Shown here: positions 17,274 through 26,193 of the stretch, one piece after another
How the letters are laid out: each line of letters begins with the position of its first letter
How positions within the stretch are numbered: the first letter of the stretch is position 1
DNA from: Desertivirga brevis
GTDB taxonomy: Bacteria > Bacteroidota > Bacteroidia > Sphingobacteriales > Sphingobacteriaceae
Length of the DNA: 64,000 nt
Direction: 5' to 3'
Assembly (NCBI RefSeq): GCF_017355835.1
Contig: NZ_JAFEWF010000010.1
Span: forward strand, 62,001-126,000
Program-made: the position numbers and the translations under genes
Notes under the pieces: model-generated
Databases searched by the model: none
The model's input: the letters and a program-made list of their open reading frames with translations, nothing else
Told to the model about the DNA's origin: nothing

Positions 17274-17867
17274 TTACCTGTTCAGCTCCTTGAGAATTCC
17301 CTCTGCCCTATCCAGAGATTTATCGTATTTATTAAACACCCAGCGCGTGAAATAGTAAAGAAAAGGAGCCGCTAGCGCGTACAGATACCATAGTGTTGCT
17401 GACTCAAACAAATCCTGATCGTTCATCAACTTACCGAGTAACGGTATAATAGTAACAAAAAGCATTGCGCCCAGGTAAAAACTCATTTTTTGAAGTCTTA
17501 TGAGACTTATCTTTTTCATACTGTGGTCTGACAATGCCTGTTTGTAATTTTTATTCGGAATATCAATGGAACCCATTTTAAACACTGAAATAAGTGATAT
17601 TACTGGTAGTACGATGAGCACTAATACCGAAATTATCCCACAAGTTATCAGATACCATGAATCAAGTTTTTCAATACCGTTAATAACAAAAAGCAATGCA
17701 GCCAGACAAACTCCTGCTCCTGTAAATTCCGAAAACTTCATTGCCCTGAATTTATTCTTGTAGTTTTGTTTAGTCATCTCTATTATTTTAGAATCTGTTA
17801 ATTTTTCTTGTTTATCAATATCTGCAGATAGCTCAAGCCACTGTTTTTTTAACTCATCAAAATCCAT
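17274..17867 (-). CDS. Membrane protein cotranscribed with an ECF sigma factor (possible anti-sigma)
   Basis: A 197-residue protein with a cytosolic N-terminus (MDFDELKKQWLELSADIDKQEKLTDSKII). Four predicted transmembrane helices follow, at about 50-65, 70-92, 133-152 and 163-180, then a short tail RAEGILKELNR. The start overlaps the sigma gene at 17857 by 11 bases, so the two are coupled. A soluble N-terminal helix plus four transmembrane helices beside an ECF gene is the layout of many Bacteroidota sigma/anti-sigma pairs. The anti-sigma role is inference; no zinc motif is present. Confidence 0.7.
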   Translation of the reverse strand: MDFDELKKQWLELSADIDKQEKLTDSKIIEMTKQNYKNKFRAMKFSEFTGAGVCLAALLFVINGIEKLDSWYLITCGIISVLVLIVLPVISLISVFKMGSIDIPNKNYKQALSDHSMKKISLIRLQKMSFYLGAMLFVTIIPLLGKLMNDQDLFESATLWYLYALAAPFLYYFTRWVFNKYDKSLDRAEGILKELNR

Positions 17868-18371
17868 ATCCTACTTTTTCTATTTGTACTGTTAATTTTT
17901 TCTTGATCCTTCCTAAGCGGGTTCCGACATTCGTGGTTGTAAATCCTGTTACAGCAGCAATTTCCTCGTAACTTTTCCCTTCTAGAAAAAGGAAAACAAT
18001 CGCTTTTTCGACCTCGTTCAGTTTCTTTATCTGCTTAAAGAGTAGCTCGTGCGTGTAGTTCCGGGAACTATCGACCATGTCTGCTCTGTTAAGTAGCTTA
18101 TCATCGATTTCAACCTGATTTGCTTTCTTCCTGCCTTTGTCCAAATATCGAATGCCGGTATTTAAGGCAACCCGATACATCCAGGTGCTGATCTTAGATT
18201 CATTACGAAAAGATGAAAAGCTTTTCCATAACTGATATATGATATCCTGACGCAGGTCCTGCTCATCCTCCGGATTGTTCGAGTACATTTCGCCACCTTA
18301 TAAATAAGACCTTCATTCTCCCGAATGATTTCGATAAACCTGATTTTGGCTTCACTCGAATGATTAGACAT
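17857..18371 (-). pseudogene. ECF sigma factor with a one-base frameshift
   Basis: From ATG 18371 the frame reads MSNHSSEAKIRFIEIIRENEGLIYKVAK, then leaves frame. Sigma region 2 resumes in another frame as MYSNNPEDEQDLRQDIIYQLWKSF ... STWMYRVALNTGIRYL, and region 4 follows as LNEVEKAIVFLFLEGKSYEEIAAVTGFTTTNVGTRLGRIKKKL. The join lies at GCGAAATGTAC (near 18290), where one extra A would restore a continuous 172-residue sigma factor. Internal initiation at ATG 18288 would yield a protein lacking region 2.1. Indel, sequencing error or programmed slippage at the A run are all possible. Confidence 0.7.
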
Positions 18372-18558
18372 GCTTAATAAGTGTAGGGAAGGTCCTAAAA
18401 ATCACAATTACTTTATCTTTTTTCTCCTTCATCGGACGCAAGTGACATAAGGCGTCCTTTTCTGAGACTAAAACGATTATTGGTCCTGCTTTTTGAACCT
18501 TAATGTTTTAAAAGGTAAATATAGGATTGGCAGTAGCTTTACCTCGTTATACTGAATT

Positions 18559-18583
18559 AAAAAGCCAGGGCCAGCCCTGACTT
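18559..18583 (-). terminator. Intrinsic terminator downstream of the SnoaL-like gene
   Basis: On the minus strand GTCAGGGCTGGCCCTGGC (one G-U pair) is followed by TTTTTAA. It lies 63 bases after the stop of the 18646-19041 gene. Confidence 0.75.
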
Positions 18584-18645
18584 GATATTACAGATAGTTC
18601 GTAAGATGATTGGCTCTGGTTTATATTTAAGCTAGGTCATCGCTA

Positions 18646-19041
18646 TTAATTTAATACTTCTGCAGCGAATGGATTATCAACGAGCCAGAGCCAAAGTCCT
18701 TCACTGTTCTTTTTCATTAGACATGAAGTTGCTCCATTCATTAAAACCGGCTCTCCATTTGGCATAACAGCTTCTAAAGTCCATTTATCCATCCACAGCG
18801 CCATGTCTCCGACGATTGTAAATTTCTGCCGGCTCCCTTTTATGGAAGGCTTCCACGAGCAGAGATGTTCGAGAGATTTTTGAATATTGTCTAAGCCTCT
18901 TATCTCTTGCCCATCTTGTTCAATATACACTGCGTTTGTATCAAAACAACTAAGGGCGCCTTCAAGGTTTCCATTAAGTATGCAGTGCCTGAAATATCTT
19001 ACTGCACCAGCTGGCTCAGTCCTATCAAAGTTTTGTACCAT
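18646..19041 (-). CDS. SnoaL/NTF2-like domain protein
   Basis: A 131-residue single-domain protein. It has AVRYFRHCILNGNLEGALSCFDTNAVYIEQDGQEIRGLDNIQ at the start and a beta-rich C-terminal half ending LWLWLVDNPFA, typical of the cone-shaped NTF2-like/SnoaL fold (polyketide cyclase-like or steroid isomerase-like). These proteins bind or isomerise small hydrophobic molecules; the substrate here is unknown. It is 11 bases downstream of the methyltransferase gene in the same direction, so probably the second gene of a two-gene operon ending at the terminator at 18559-18583. Confidence 0.8.
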   Translation of the reverse strand: MVQNFDRTEPAGAVRYFRHCILNGNLEGALSCFDTNAVYIEQDGQEIRGLDNIQKSLEHLCSWKPSIKGSRQKFTIVGDMALWMDKWTLEAVMPNGEPVLMNGATSCLMKKNSEGLWLWLVDNPFAAEVLN

Positions 19042-19052
19042 AAGTTGTTTAT

Positions 19053-19832
19053 TTAATTAATTAAAGAGCCTTCGGGTTTCCTTCCGGCGAAAATATGTAT
19101 CGGATAATACATTTTCAATGAATCATCAAATTGTGTTGCCTTTATTCCAAGTGTATCAATCCCGACATCTTCAATAATCATTCGGCGCAATTTTTCCTTG
19201 TCGCAAAAAGAAGCTTTAAGTTGATCTTCCAACTCAATTTCCATATAGTAATTGTCATGTTGTATGGTTATTAAACCGGATGAGACGAAAAGCTCCCGAT
19301 GTTCATTTACGGACAGAGCAGATACATGAGATGAATCTCTTAATAATTCCATTTCATTATACCTATCCTTTTTTTCATCGGGCAGCGCGACGTCGGCAAC
19401 CAGGATAAGCCCGCCCGGTTTGCATACTCTTACCATCTCTGATAATACCTTTTTTGGTATGTTTAAGTGATGAAAACTGAACCTGGAGATAACTATTTCG
19501 AACGTATCATCTTCGAAAGGCAGAGAATTTACATCTCCCTGAATAAATTCGACGTTGTTTAGTCCCTTGCTTTTTTGCAAGCGCTTAGCCTCGTCAAGCA
19601 TTTCCGGTGTAAGATCGATTCCTGTTACCCCTTCTACATATGCAGCAAATGCAAGGCCTACAATACCTGAACCACAGGCAACATCTAATACCCTGTCAGT
19701 TACAGTTGGTTCTGCCATGTTAAAAAGCCGGATTAAGTCTTGAGTATGAGCGCTAAGGGCGGTATACGCTTTCGCCTGCTTCGCGAATTGCTCTTTGATC
19801 TCCTTGTTATGAATCTCTGATTTCTCGGTCAT
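19053..19832 (-). CDS. Class I SAM-dependent methyltransferase
   Basis: A 259-residue UbiE/Methyltransf_11-type enzyme. The motif I glycine loop is VLDVACGSGIVGLAF, motif II GVTGIDLTPEMLDEA, then VEFIQGDVNSLPFEDDTFEIVISRFSFHHL and a post-motif VCKPGGLILVADV. I use ATG 19832 (MTEKSEIHNKEIKEQF); the frame opens earlier only with a GTG. It probably methylates a small molecule. It is divergent from the AraC regulator at 19891, which is a likely controller, and is followed by the SnoaL-like gene. Confidence 0.88.
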   Translation of the reverse strand: MTEKSEIHNKEIKEQFAKQAKAYTALSAHTQDLIRLFNMAEPTVTDRVLDVACGSGIVGLAFAAYVEGVTGIDLTPEMLDEAKRLQKSKGLNNVEFIQGDVNSLPFEDDTFEIVISRFSFHHLNIPKKVLSEMVRVCKPGGLILVADVALPDEKKDRYNEMELLRDSSHVSALSVNEHRELFVSSGLITIQHDNYYMEIELEDQLKASFCDKEKLRRMIIEDVGIDTLGIKATQFDDSLKMYYPIHIFAGRKPEGSLIN

Positions 19833-19890
19833 CTGTTTTTTTCTGCAAAACACTAAATTTACCTGCTGATAGGATATCGATATTTAGTCA

Positions 19891-20736
19891 ATGAGTAATG
19901 GTAAGAGGACAATTATAGATGTAGATGCTGGCTTCGATCTGGATCCAAGCCGGCCGCTGATCTCTTTTTCCCAAAAGGTCATCAATACTCAATGCGCTTC
20001 AGCTCATCATCATCCCCGCGCTCAGTTAATTTATTGTGACCAGGGAGTGATGAAAGTTGAATTTGCTACCGGGGTATGGATTGTTGGATCGTTACAAGCG
20101 ATGTGGATTCCAGGCGACGTGGTCCACCAGGTTTATTTTCCTGAGCATGCGAACTTGAATTCGATTTTTATAGCTCCTTCCATTGCATCTGAGCTTTCTC
20201 AAACCAGTTTTGCATTTCACATTGATGATTTCTGCAAAAGCCTGATTTTAAAAATTACATCCTTTAATAATCAATCTCCTCTCACTGTTCAGCAGAAGCG
20301 GATTCAACAAGTTTTTCTTGATGAGCTTTCTCTGGCTAAACCCAGTACAACCTTTCTACCTTTAAGTAACCATCCGAATATCAAAAAGATAGCAGAGGCG
20401 CTTGAAGAATCTTATGAGTACAAATGCCCGATAAACTATTATGCCGACTTATGCTGTGTTAGCACCAAAACCCTATCCAGGTTGTTCAGGAAAGAACTCG
20501 GGCTAACGTTTTCGGAGTGGATATTAAGATATAAGTTAATAAAAGCTGTCAATCTCCTAGGCAACAATCACTCGGTAAAAGAGGTGGCATTTGAACTTGG
20601 CTATGAAAACTCCAGCTCATTTATATACACTTTCAAAAAGTTTTTTAAGGTAACCCCGGGTTCTCTTACTTCTGGTACAAAAATGTCAAAATCCCTGATG
20701 AAACCTTCCTATAAATTCAATGGAGGTAGTTTCTGA
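19891..20736 (+). CDS. AraC family transcriptional regulator
   Basis: A 281-residue protein. The N-terminal cupin-like sensing domain is HHHPRAQLIYCDQGVMKVEF ... VWIVGSLQAMWIPGDVVHQVYFP. The C-terminal AraC domain (about 170-265) has two HTH motifs, the second reading VKEVAFELGYENSSSFIYTFKKFFKVTPGSL. The arrangement resembles regulators that respond to small aromatic or antibiotic compounds. Divergent with 58 bases from the methyltransferase/SnoaL operon, which it probably controls. Confidence 0.9.
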   Translation: MSNGKRTIIDVDAGFDLDPSRPLISFSQKVINTQCASAHHHPRAQLIYCDQGVMKVEFATGVWIVGSLQAMWIPGDVVHQVYFPEHANLNSIFIAPSIASELSQTSFAFHIDDFCKSLILKITSFNNQSPLTVQQKRIQQVFLDELSLAKPSTTFLPLSNHPNIKKIAEALEESYEYKCPINYYADLCCVSTKTLSRLFRKELGLTFSEWILRYKLIKAVNLLGNNHSVKEVAFELGYENSSSFIYTFKKFFKVTPGSLTSGTKMSKSLMKPSYKFNGGSF

Positions 20737-21131
20737 TCTATCTTTTCCATGTGGCAGGGATTGTTTACTTTCGCTTAGACCCCTTGCAAAAACAACAGTT
20801 GTTCATTAGCCATTTAATTTTCACAGTCCAAAACTACGCTCGTCCCCATAATATAGGATCCCTTTAGCTACTACAAACCCGTCTAGGAAAGTGAATAATG
20901 ATTGTCGAGCTTATTTTTACAACTTGACATAATACAACTATACATATTTGCATAAATACATAAAAAATAGAATTAGAGTACTTACTATCGTGGACTATTA
21001 GCCCGATAGTAGATACTAGTATGTTTGGAATGACAATACAGTCAACTGGTGTTAACTTAAAAAGCGATGGAGATAATTTGGGAATTGGACGTCAATTAAT
21101 TCCTGAAATCATAACACCAAATGTAGCTAAT
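20737..21131 (+). other. Intergenic region, no gene recognised
   Basis: About 395 bases. A short open frame continues upstream of the DJ-1 fragment from 21021, but it has no recognisable similarity. No promoter or structure could be supported. Confidence 0.4.
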
Positions 21132-21320
21132 ATGAAAAAAGCTGTAATAGTAGCATTCGATAAATTTACAGACATTGATATTTTTTTAGCATGGGACTCA
21201 CTTAATCGAGTTAAATTCAGAGACAGAGACCTTCAAGTAAAGATCGTTGGAACTGAAAAATCACCTAAGTCTGCATGTGGACTTGATTTGGCAACTCATG
21301 GACCTGTGAGGATGCAATGA
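21132..21320 (+). pseudogene. DJ-1/PfpI family protein, N-terminal fragment
   Basis: From ATG 21132 the frame reads MKKAVIVAFDKFTDIDIFLA, then WDSLNRV and DLQVKIVGTEKSP. This is the start of a DJ-1/PfpI-type protein with FTDIDxFLxWDxLNRV. It stops after 62 residues, just past GLDLATHG, before the nucleophilic-elbow Cys. A complete family member has about 200 residues. A second fragment with similar DNA is at 16112-16200. Confidence 0.7.
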
Positions 21321-21440
21321 TGGAGACCTTGTGGTTGTGATTAAGAAATCTATCCATCTGCTGAGCACGCAATTAATCAGGATTGCCCAGCAGATTTCAA
21401 AAATTTTACTTGTTTTAAAGTGGCTGAAAACAACCCGTCT

Positions 21441-22853
21441 TTACAACAAGGATGAGATCATTTTAATCCCGTATTCGAGCTGATCTTCGTTCAATGATGC
21501 ATAGCCAAGGCGTAAGCCGTTGATTGGCTTATCGAAGCTAAAGTCCTGAGGGGAGATGATCTGTATCCCTTTGTCAAGCAATTTTACAGCTATTTTTGAA
21601 AGGTTTGTTTCTTGTTTCGGTGTTAGCCAGAAGGCCAGCCCACCCTCGGGCTTATGAAAATTCACTTTCTCAGACAAATGCTGATTGATCACCTTTTCAA
21701 AAAAATCACGCTTGTTTTTATAATGAAGTGTTGCTTTACGAAGATGACGCTTAATATGCCCCTCATTAATCAATTGCAATACTGCTTGGGCCATAATATT
21801 ATCTCCTTGCACATCTATAATCTTTCTCAGCTCAGTCACTTGTGCAATCAGATTTCTCGACGCTGCCAGATAGCCTAGTCTCAGTGCAGGGGCAACAATC
21901 TTGCTCATGGTACCTATATAGATGAAGTTTTCAGCATTTTCAAAGCTGCTTACGGGAAGTATAGGACGTTGGCCAAAATGAAATTCGTTGTCGTAGTCGT
22001 CTTCTATTATTGTAAATCCATGCTTATTAGATAAAGTTACCAGTTCCAGCCTTCGTGGCAAACTAAGGGTTACGGTTGTAGGAAATTGATGGTGAGGTGT
22101 GATATAAATAGCTTTAATGCTGCCATAGTTCTCAAGCAGCAACTTAAGGTCTTCAATAATTAACCCCTCATTATCTACCCCCACGGGCAAGATTTGGGCA
22201 CCAGCACTTTTAAATGCTTGCCATGCAGGTTTATACCCTGGATTTTCCACCACAACATGATCCCCTTTTCGCAAAAGGCACTGGGCGGACAGATACATTG
22301 CCATTTGACTTCCTCTTGTTATAAAGATTTCATCTGCTGAAAGTCGCATTCCCCGCTTAAAATTCAGCATTTGGATAATGGCATTACGAAAGTCAGTGTC
22401 TCCGGATGCATTACTGTAACCCATAAGTTGCCATCTTCCCTTCCGACTGAATATTTGCCTGTAAGCTGCTGCAAGTTCAGTAATTGGCGCGATCCGGGTA
22501 TCAGGAAGGCCGTCATCAAAAATAATTTTCGGCTATAGAACTACCTCTTCCTTAATCCTTTGGGGAGTATTAAGCTTTACCTCCGGAAAGGCTGGAAGCT
22601 GCTTAGCAATAAAAGTTCCTTTCCTCTCCTTAGATTCTAACCAGCCTTCAGCCAGTAATACATCCAAGGCCTCAACAATTGTATTTCGATTTTATTTCAA
22701 TATAGAGGCCAGCTGCCTACTGCCGGGTAGGGCGTCCCCACGGTTAAGTTTACCCGTCTTAACGGCATTAATGATAGCATCAGCAATCTGTATATAGATG
22801 GGCCTTTCACAATTGACATCGATAATTATTTGAAGATCCCAAGGTCTAAGCAT
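21441..22853 (-). pseudogene. MocR/GntR-type PLP-dependent regulator interrupted by two stop codons
   Basis: The minus strand from ATG 22853 reads MLRPWDLQIIIDVNCERPIY and a GntR winged helix (IADAIINAVKTGKLNRGDALPGSRQLASILK). TAA (22694-22692) follows, then NRNTIVEALDVLLAEGWLES and FIAKQLPAFPEVKL. TAG (22535-22533) follows, then a full fold-type I aminotransferase domain to 21441 (MGYSNASGDTDFR, SQMAMYL, EDDYDNEFHF, GTMSKIVAPALRLGYLA with the PLP Lys). All three segments are in the same frame, so the only lesions are two nonsense codons. Family members such as PdxR control vitamin B6 or amino-acid metabolism. Divergent from the cupin gene at 22951. Confidence 0.8.
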
Positions 22854-22950
22854 ATCTGGACTAGTTTGTTTTGTGATTTCTGCACCAGTAAGGCAGTCCA
22901 AATATAATTCATTTTTGTAGTGCAATACTGCAATAACATTATCTTTTTTT

Positions 22951-23457
22951 ATGGCAAATAGCAATTTTAACTCTGCAGAGTCAGAAACCCAAACAGTGAT
23001 TTATGAGCAAAAGCAGTTCAGCTCGAAAGACTTTCATAAAACCTTTGCAAGGCCTATTTATGTAAAGCCAACCAACCTTATACACAAAAACGTCGAAGAA
23101 GCCGGAGAACATGACGGATTTTCTACAGAGCGGAAACATCCCGTTTTTTTTGTGGACCTACCAAGCAAGAATGTGAGTATGACGATAGGCGGCCTTCTTC
23201 CAGGGCAGTTGACAAACAAACATCGTCACACCTACGAAACAGTGCTTTATGTTTTGGAAGGAAAAGGTTACACTGAGGTCGAAGGAGAAAAAGTAGAATG
23301 GCAGAAGGGTGATGCTGTATACATCCCATCCTGGGCTTGGCATAGACACCAAAACCTAAGCAACACAGAGATGGCCAAATACATTGCTTGTGAGAATGCC
23401 CCTCAGTTGCAAAACCTTGGTGTTGCTCTTCGAGAAGAAGAAGGAAGAGATCTGTAA
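22951..23457 (+). CDS. Cupin domain protein
   Basis: A 168-residue protein. The cupin core covers residues about 75-145: GGLLPGQLTNKHRHTYETVLYVLEGKGYTEVEGEKVEWQKGDAVYIPSWAWHRHQN. It has the metal ligands H-x-H-x(3,4)-E and a later His. The N-terminal 60 residues are an extension with FARPIYVKPTNLIHKNVEEAGEHDGF, as seen in decarboxylase- or gentisate dioxygenase-like cupins. It precedes the DapA-like gene by 58 bases in the same direction, so the two are likely one operon for catabolism of a small acid. Divergent from the broken MocR gene. Confidence 0.82.
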   Translation: MANSNFNSAESETQTVIYEQKQFSSKDFHKTFARPIYVKPTNLIHKNVEEAGEHDGFSTERKHPVFFVDLPSKNVSMTIGGLLPGQLTNKHRHTYETVLYVLEGKGYTEVEGEKVEWQKGDAVYIPSWAWHRHQNLSNTEMAKYIACENAPQLQNLGVALREEEGRDL

Positions 23458-23515
23458 TTAACCTATCAACTGGGCTTTTAACTAATAAGTCTTTTATCTT
23501 ACAAAATAAATACAA

Positions 23516-24409
23516 ATGAAAGAAAATCTTCTTGAAGGAGTAATTGCTTATCCTATCACTCCATTTGACAATAATGAACAAGTCGATATTCCACTTTTCA
23601 AAGTGCTTGTTGAACGCTTGATAGCATCCGGCTCCCATGCAATTGCCCCTTTGGGCAGTACAGGAGTCCTGCCTTACTTAACGGACGAGGAAAAAGAAGC
23701 TGTAACCGAAGCAACTATCCAACAAGTAGCAGGCCGTGTACCTACCTTAGTGGGTGTATCTAACTTAACTACTGAAAAAACCGTGTATCATTCTAAGTTT
23801 GCTGAAAAGGCGGGGGCTACAGCGGTAATGATTATACCTATGAGTTATTGGAAACTAACGGATGATGAGATTGTGAAGCACTATGAGGCAGTTGCTTCTA
23901 AGATTTCGTTACCCATTATGGCTTATAATAATCCTGCAACGGGAGGGGTAGATATGTCTCCTGCACTTCTAAAAAGATTGGTTGAAATCCCTAACATTAC
24001 GATGATTAAGGAGAGTACAGGCGACGTTCAGCGGATGCACTATCTAAGGCGGGAATTAGGCGACGATGTTGCCTTTTATAATGGCTCTAATCCTCTGGCG
24101 CTTGCTGCCTTCGCTGCTGGCGCTACAGGTTGGTGTACAGCGGCCGCTAATTTGATCCCTGAACTTAATTTGAGCCTCTATCAAGCAATCCAATCGAATA
24201 ACCTGCCAGAGGCACAAGCGGTATTCCTCCAGCAAATAGACTTGTTGAAATTTATTGTAGCTAAAGGACTACCAAGAGCAATTCAGGCCGGCCTTAAACT
24301 TTTAGGTCAGGAGGCTGGACAATTAAGAAGCCCTTTACAGCCCCTGACAACGATTGAAACAAAGGAACTCGAGAATATTATGTTTGAAGCTTATGAGCCA
24401 GCAAAGTAA
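23516..24409 (+). CDS. Dihydrodipicolinate synthase/N-acetylneuraminate lyase family aldolase
   Basis: A 297-residue class I aldolase with a TIM-barrel. Family landmarks are GVIAYPITPFDNNEQVD, LGSTGVLPYL (G-S-T-G), the catalytic Tyr in IMAYNNPATGG (about 139) and the Schiff-base Lys in ITMIKESTGD (about 166). Length is typical. Not necessarily DapA: the G-S-T-G-V-L variant and the neighbouring cupin gene suggest one of the many catabolic members, for example a 2-keto-3-deoxy sugar acid or hydroxy-oxoglutarate aldolase. It ends before an intrinsic terminator. Confidence 0.88.
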   Translation: MKENLLEGVIAYPITPFDNNEQVDIPLFKVLVERLIASGSHAIAPLGSTGVLPYLTDEEKEAVTEATIQQVAGRVPTLVGVSNLTTEKTVYHSKFAEKAGATAVMIIPMSYWKLTDDEIVKHYEAVASKISLPIMAYNNPATGGVDMSPALLKRLVEIPNITMIKESTGDVQRMHYLRRELGDDVAFYNGSNPLALAAFAAGATGWCTAAANLIPELNLSLYQAIQSNNLPEAQAVFLQQIDLLKFIVAKGLPRAIQAGLKLLGQEAGQLRSPLQPLTTIETKELENIMFEAYEPAK

Positions 24410-24446
24410 TGCATAGACACTTAAATTTATTTATCTATTATTCTAA

Positions 24447-24479
24447 GGAAGGTTGGCAGATTTTCTTCTGCTAACCTTC
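24447..24479 (+). terminator. Intrinsic terminator after the aldolase gene
   Basis: GAAGGTTGGCAGA and TCTGCTAACCTTC arms (one bulge) with a short T/C loop. A T6 run follows a little further downstream near 24490. Confidence 0.65.
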
Positions 24480-24625
24480 ATAATACCTCTTTTTTAAACC
24501 TGTTATTTGAAATCTGAAAAACACAAAAAAGCAAAAGGCATTTTTTAAGCCGTATTTCCTTTTAGCTAAAAAATTTCATACATTCTTAGCTGGAATAACG
24601 AGATAACACAAATAGTAATTTAATA

Positions 24626-25306
24626 ATGAGAAAAATAGGACTAGTTGGTGGCATAAGCTGGGTATCTACTATGGACTACTATAGATATATCAACGAAGGA
24701 GTTAACTTAAAACTCGGGGGGCTTAACTTTGCCCAGTGCGTGATATATTCTTTAAATTTTGGTGAAATTCAAGCTAGAAGTTGGGACCAATCTTTCGATC
24801 TATTACTAAACGCCTGTGAAAGCCTCAAAAAAAGTCGCGTTGATGGCATTGCTTTATGTGCAAATACGGCACATCTCTTTGCTGACAGACTTCAAGGAAT
24901 TATTGAGTTGCCCATTATTCATATTGTAGATGCCACGGCACAAGCCATTGCAAGTAAAGGCTTTAAAAGGATAGGCCTTTTAGGTACAAAATTTACTATG
25001 GAGATGGATTTTTATAGAACGCAACTTGGAAAGCACGATCTTGAGGTATTGATACCTGACAAACAAGAAGTTAGAGATTATATTCAACATACTGTAAAAG
25101 AAGAGTTAGGTAAAGGATTCATCAATCCTGATACAAAAACAAATTATATTACTATAGTCAATGATCTGGTTAACAGAGGCGCAGAATGTATAGTACTAGG
25201 GTGTACAGAAATTCCAATGCTTATCAATCAAGCAGATTTTGCTATTCCTGTTTTTGATACCACTAAAATTCATGCACAAGCAATAGTGGAATATATTACA
25301 ACTTGA
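24626..25306 (+). CDS. Aspartate/glutamate racemase family protein
   Basis: A 226-residue cofactor-independent racemase. It begins MRKIGLVGGISWVSTMDYY. The two catalytic cysteines are in LCANTAH (about residue 81) and LGCTEIP (about 192). A helical Asp-rich end (FDTTKIHAQAIVEYI) completes the fold. The sequence is closest in pattern to aspartate racemase (L/D-Asp interconversion). Stands alone, in the same direction as the aldolase but separated by a terminator. Confidence 0.88.
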   Translation: MRKIGLVGGISWVSTMDYYRYINEGVNLKLGGLNFAQCVIYSLNFGEIQARSWDQSFDLLLNACESLKKSRVDGIALCANTAHLFADRLQGIIELPIIHIVDATAQAIASKGFKRIGLLGTKFTMEMDFYRTQLGKHDLEVLIPDKQEVRDYIQHTVKEELGKGFINPDTKTNYITIVNDLVNRGAECIVLGCTEIPMLINQADFAIPVFDTTKIHAQAIVEYITT

Positions 25307-25508
25307 AATTATTAGACGGAGCAGCCAACATTCGTTTACTAGCAGAAGTGCTATTTTCGTACATTGGTTCATTGATAGCAATGATTAGCCCTCTTTCCTT
25401 TTGGAATAGTCAATTCGTCCATGTACTTACCACCTTAGTCCATGTTAGCCTGGTGGCAGGCTGTGCACCTTTGTATTGTCAATGGTGACACAATAAAAAC
25501 AAGATACA

Positions 25509-26063
25509 ATGCCACGTTTAAAAGCACTAGATCCACAAACAACAACCGGTAAATCAAGCGAATTATTTGGCGCTATTCAAAGCAAATTAGGAATGGTTCC
25601 AAACATGATGCGTACAATGGGAAACTCTCCTGCAGTATTAAATGGTTACCTTTCACTAAGCGGAGCGCTTGCTGAGGCTTCATTAGGAGCTAAAGTAGGG
25701 GAACTTATTGCCCTGACCGTTGCAAACGCCAATAGCTGTGACTATTGCAATGCTGCTCATAGCTTTATCGGAGAAAAGCTTGTCCATATCGACACAAAGG
25801 CAATTGCTGATGCCCGTGAAGGAAAGTCAACCGATCAAAAAATCCAGGCTGCACTTACATTTTCAAGAGTTCTTGTGGATAAAAAAGGTTTGGTAAGCAA
25901 TGCAGATGTTGAGGCAGTTAAGGATGCAGGTTATGACGATGCAGGAATCGCTGAAATAATTGCGCACGTTGGTTTAAACATCTTAACCAACTACTTTAAT
26001 AATGCAGCACAGGTAACAGTAGACTTCCCTGAGGTTGAACTGGTTGAGACCGCAGTAATTTAA
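25509..26063 (+). CDS. Carboxymuconolactone decarboxylase/AhpD-like peroxidase-related protein
   Basis: A 184-residue protein with C-D-Y-C-N-A-A-H (about residues 80-87) in the CxxC-x3-H motif. It has an N-terminal MPRLKALDPQTTTGKSSELFGAIQSKLGMVPNMMRTM and a duplicated helical bundle. The pattern fits the uncharacterised peroxidase-related/alkylhydroperoxidase branch. Paralogous in function, not in sequence detail, to the smaller protein at 16326-16661. The 200 bases upstream carry no supported gene. Confidence 0.88.
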   Translation: MPRLKALDPQTTTGKSSELFGAIQSKLGMVPNMMRTMGNSPAVLNGYLSLSGALAEASLGAKVGELIALTVANANSCDYCNAAHSFIGEKLVHIDTKAIADAREGKSTDQKIQAALTFSRVLVDKKGLVSNADVEAVKDAGYDDAGIAEIIAHVGLNILTNYFNNAAQVTVDFPEVELVETAVI

Positions 26064-26193
26064 ATTTCCACCTTAAAGGATGGGCTATATCCTATGGCTC
26101 ATCCGGGCTTTAAGGATCCCCCTTATGCTCAATATTTTCCAAAATAAAAGAAATGAACTGGGCGAGGCCAGTGCTAAACTCAATTAAAACTTT

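Noticed and set aside
23123..23638. Long minus-strand frame over the cupin and aldolase starts
   Set aside because: It overlaps two well supported genes and has no domain of its own.
25303..25488. 61-codon frame after the racemase gene
   Set aside because: It starts with a TTG overlapping the racemase stop and has no family resemblance or ribosome site; probably chance.
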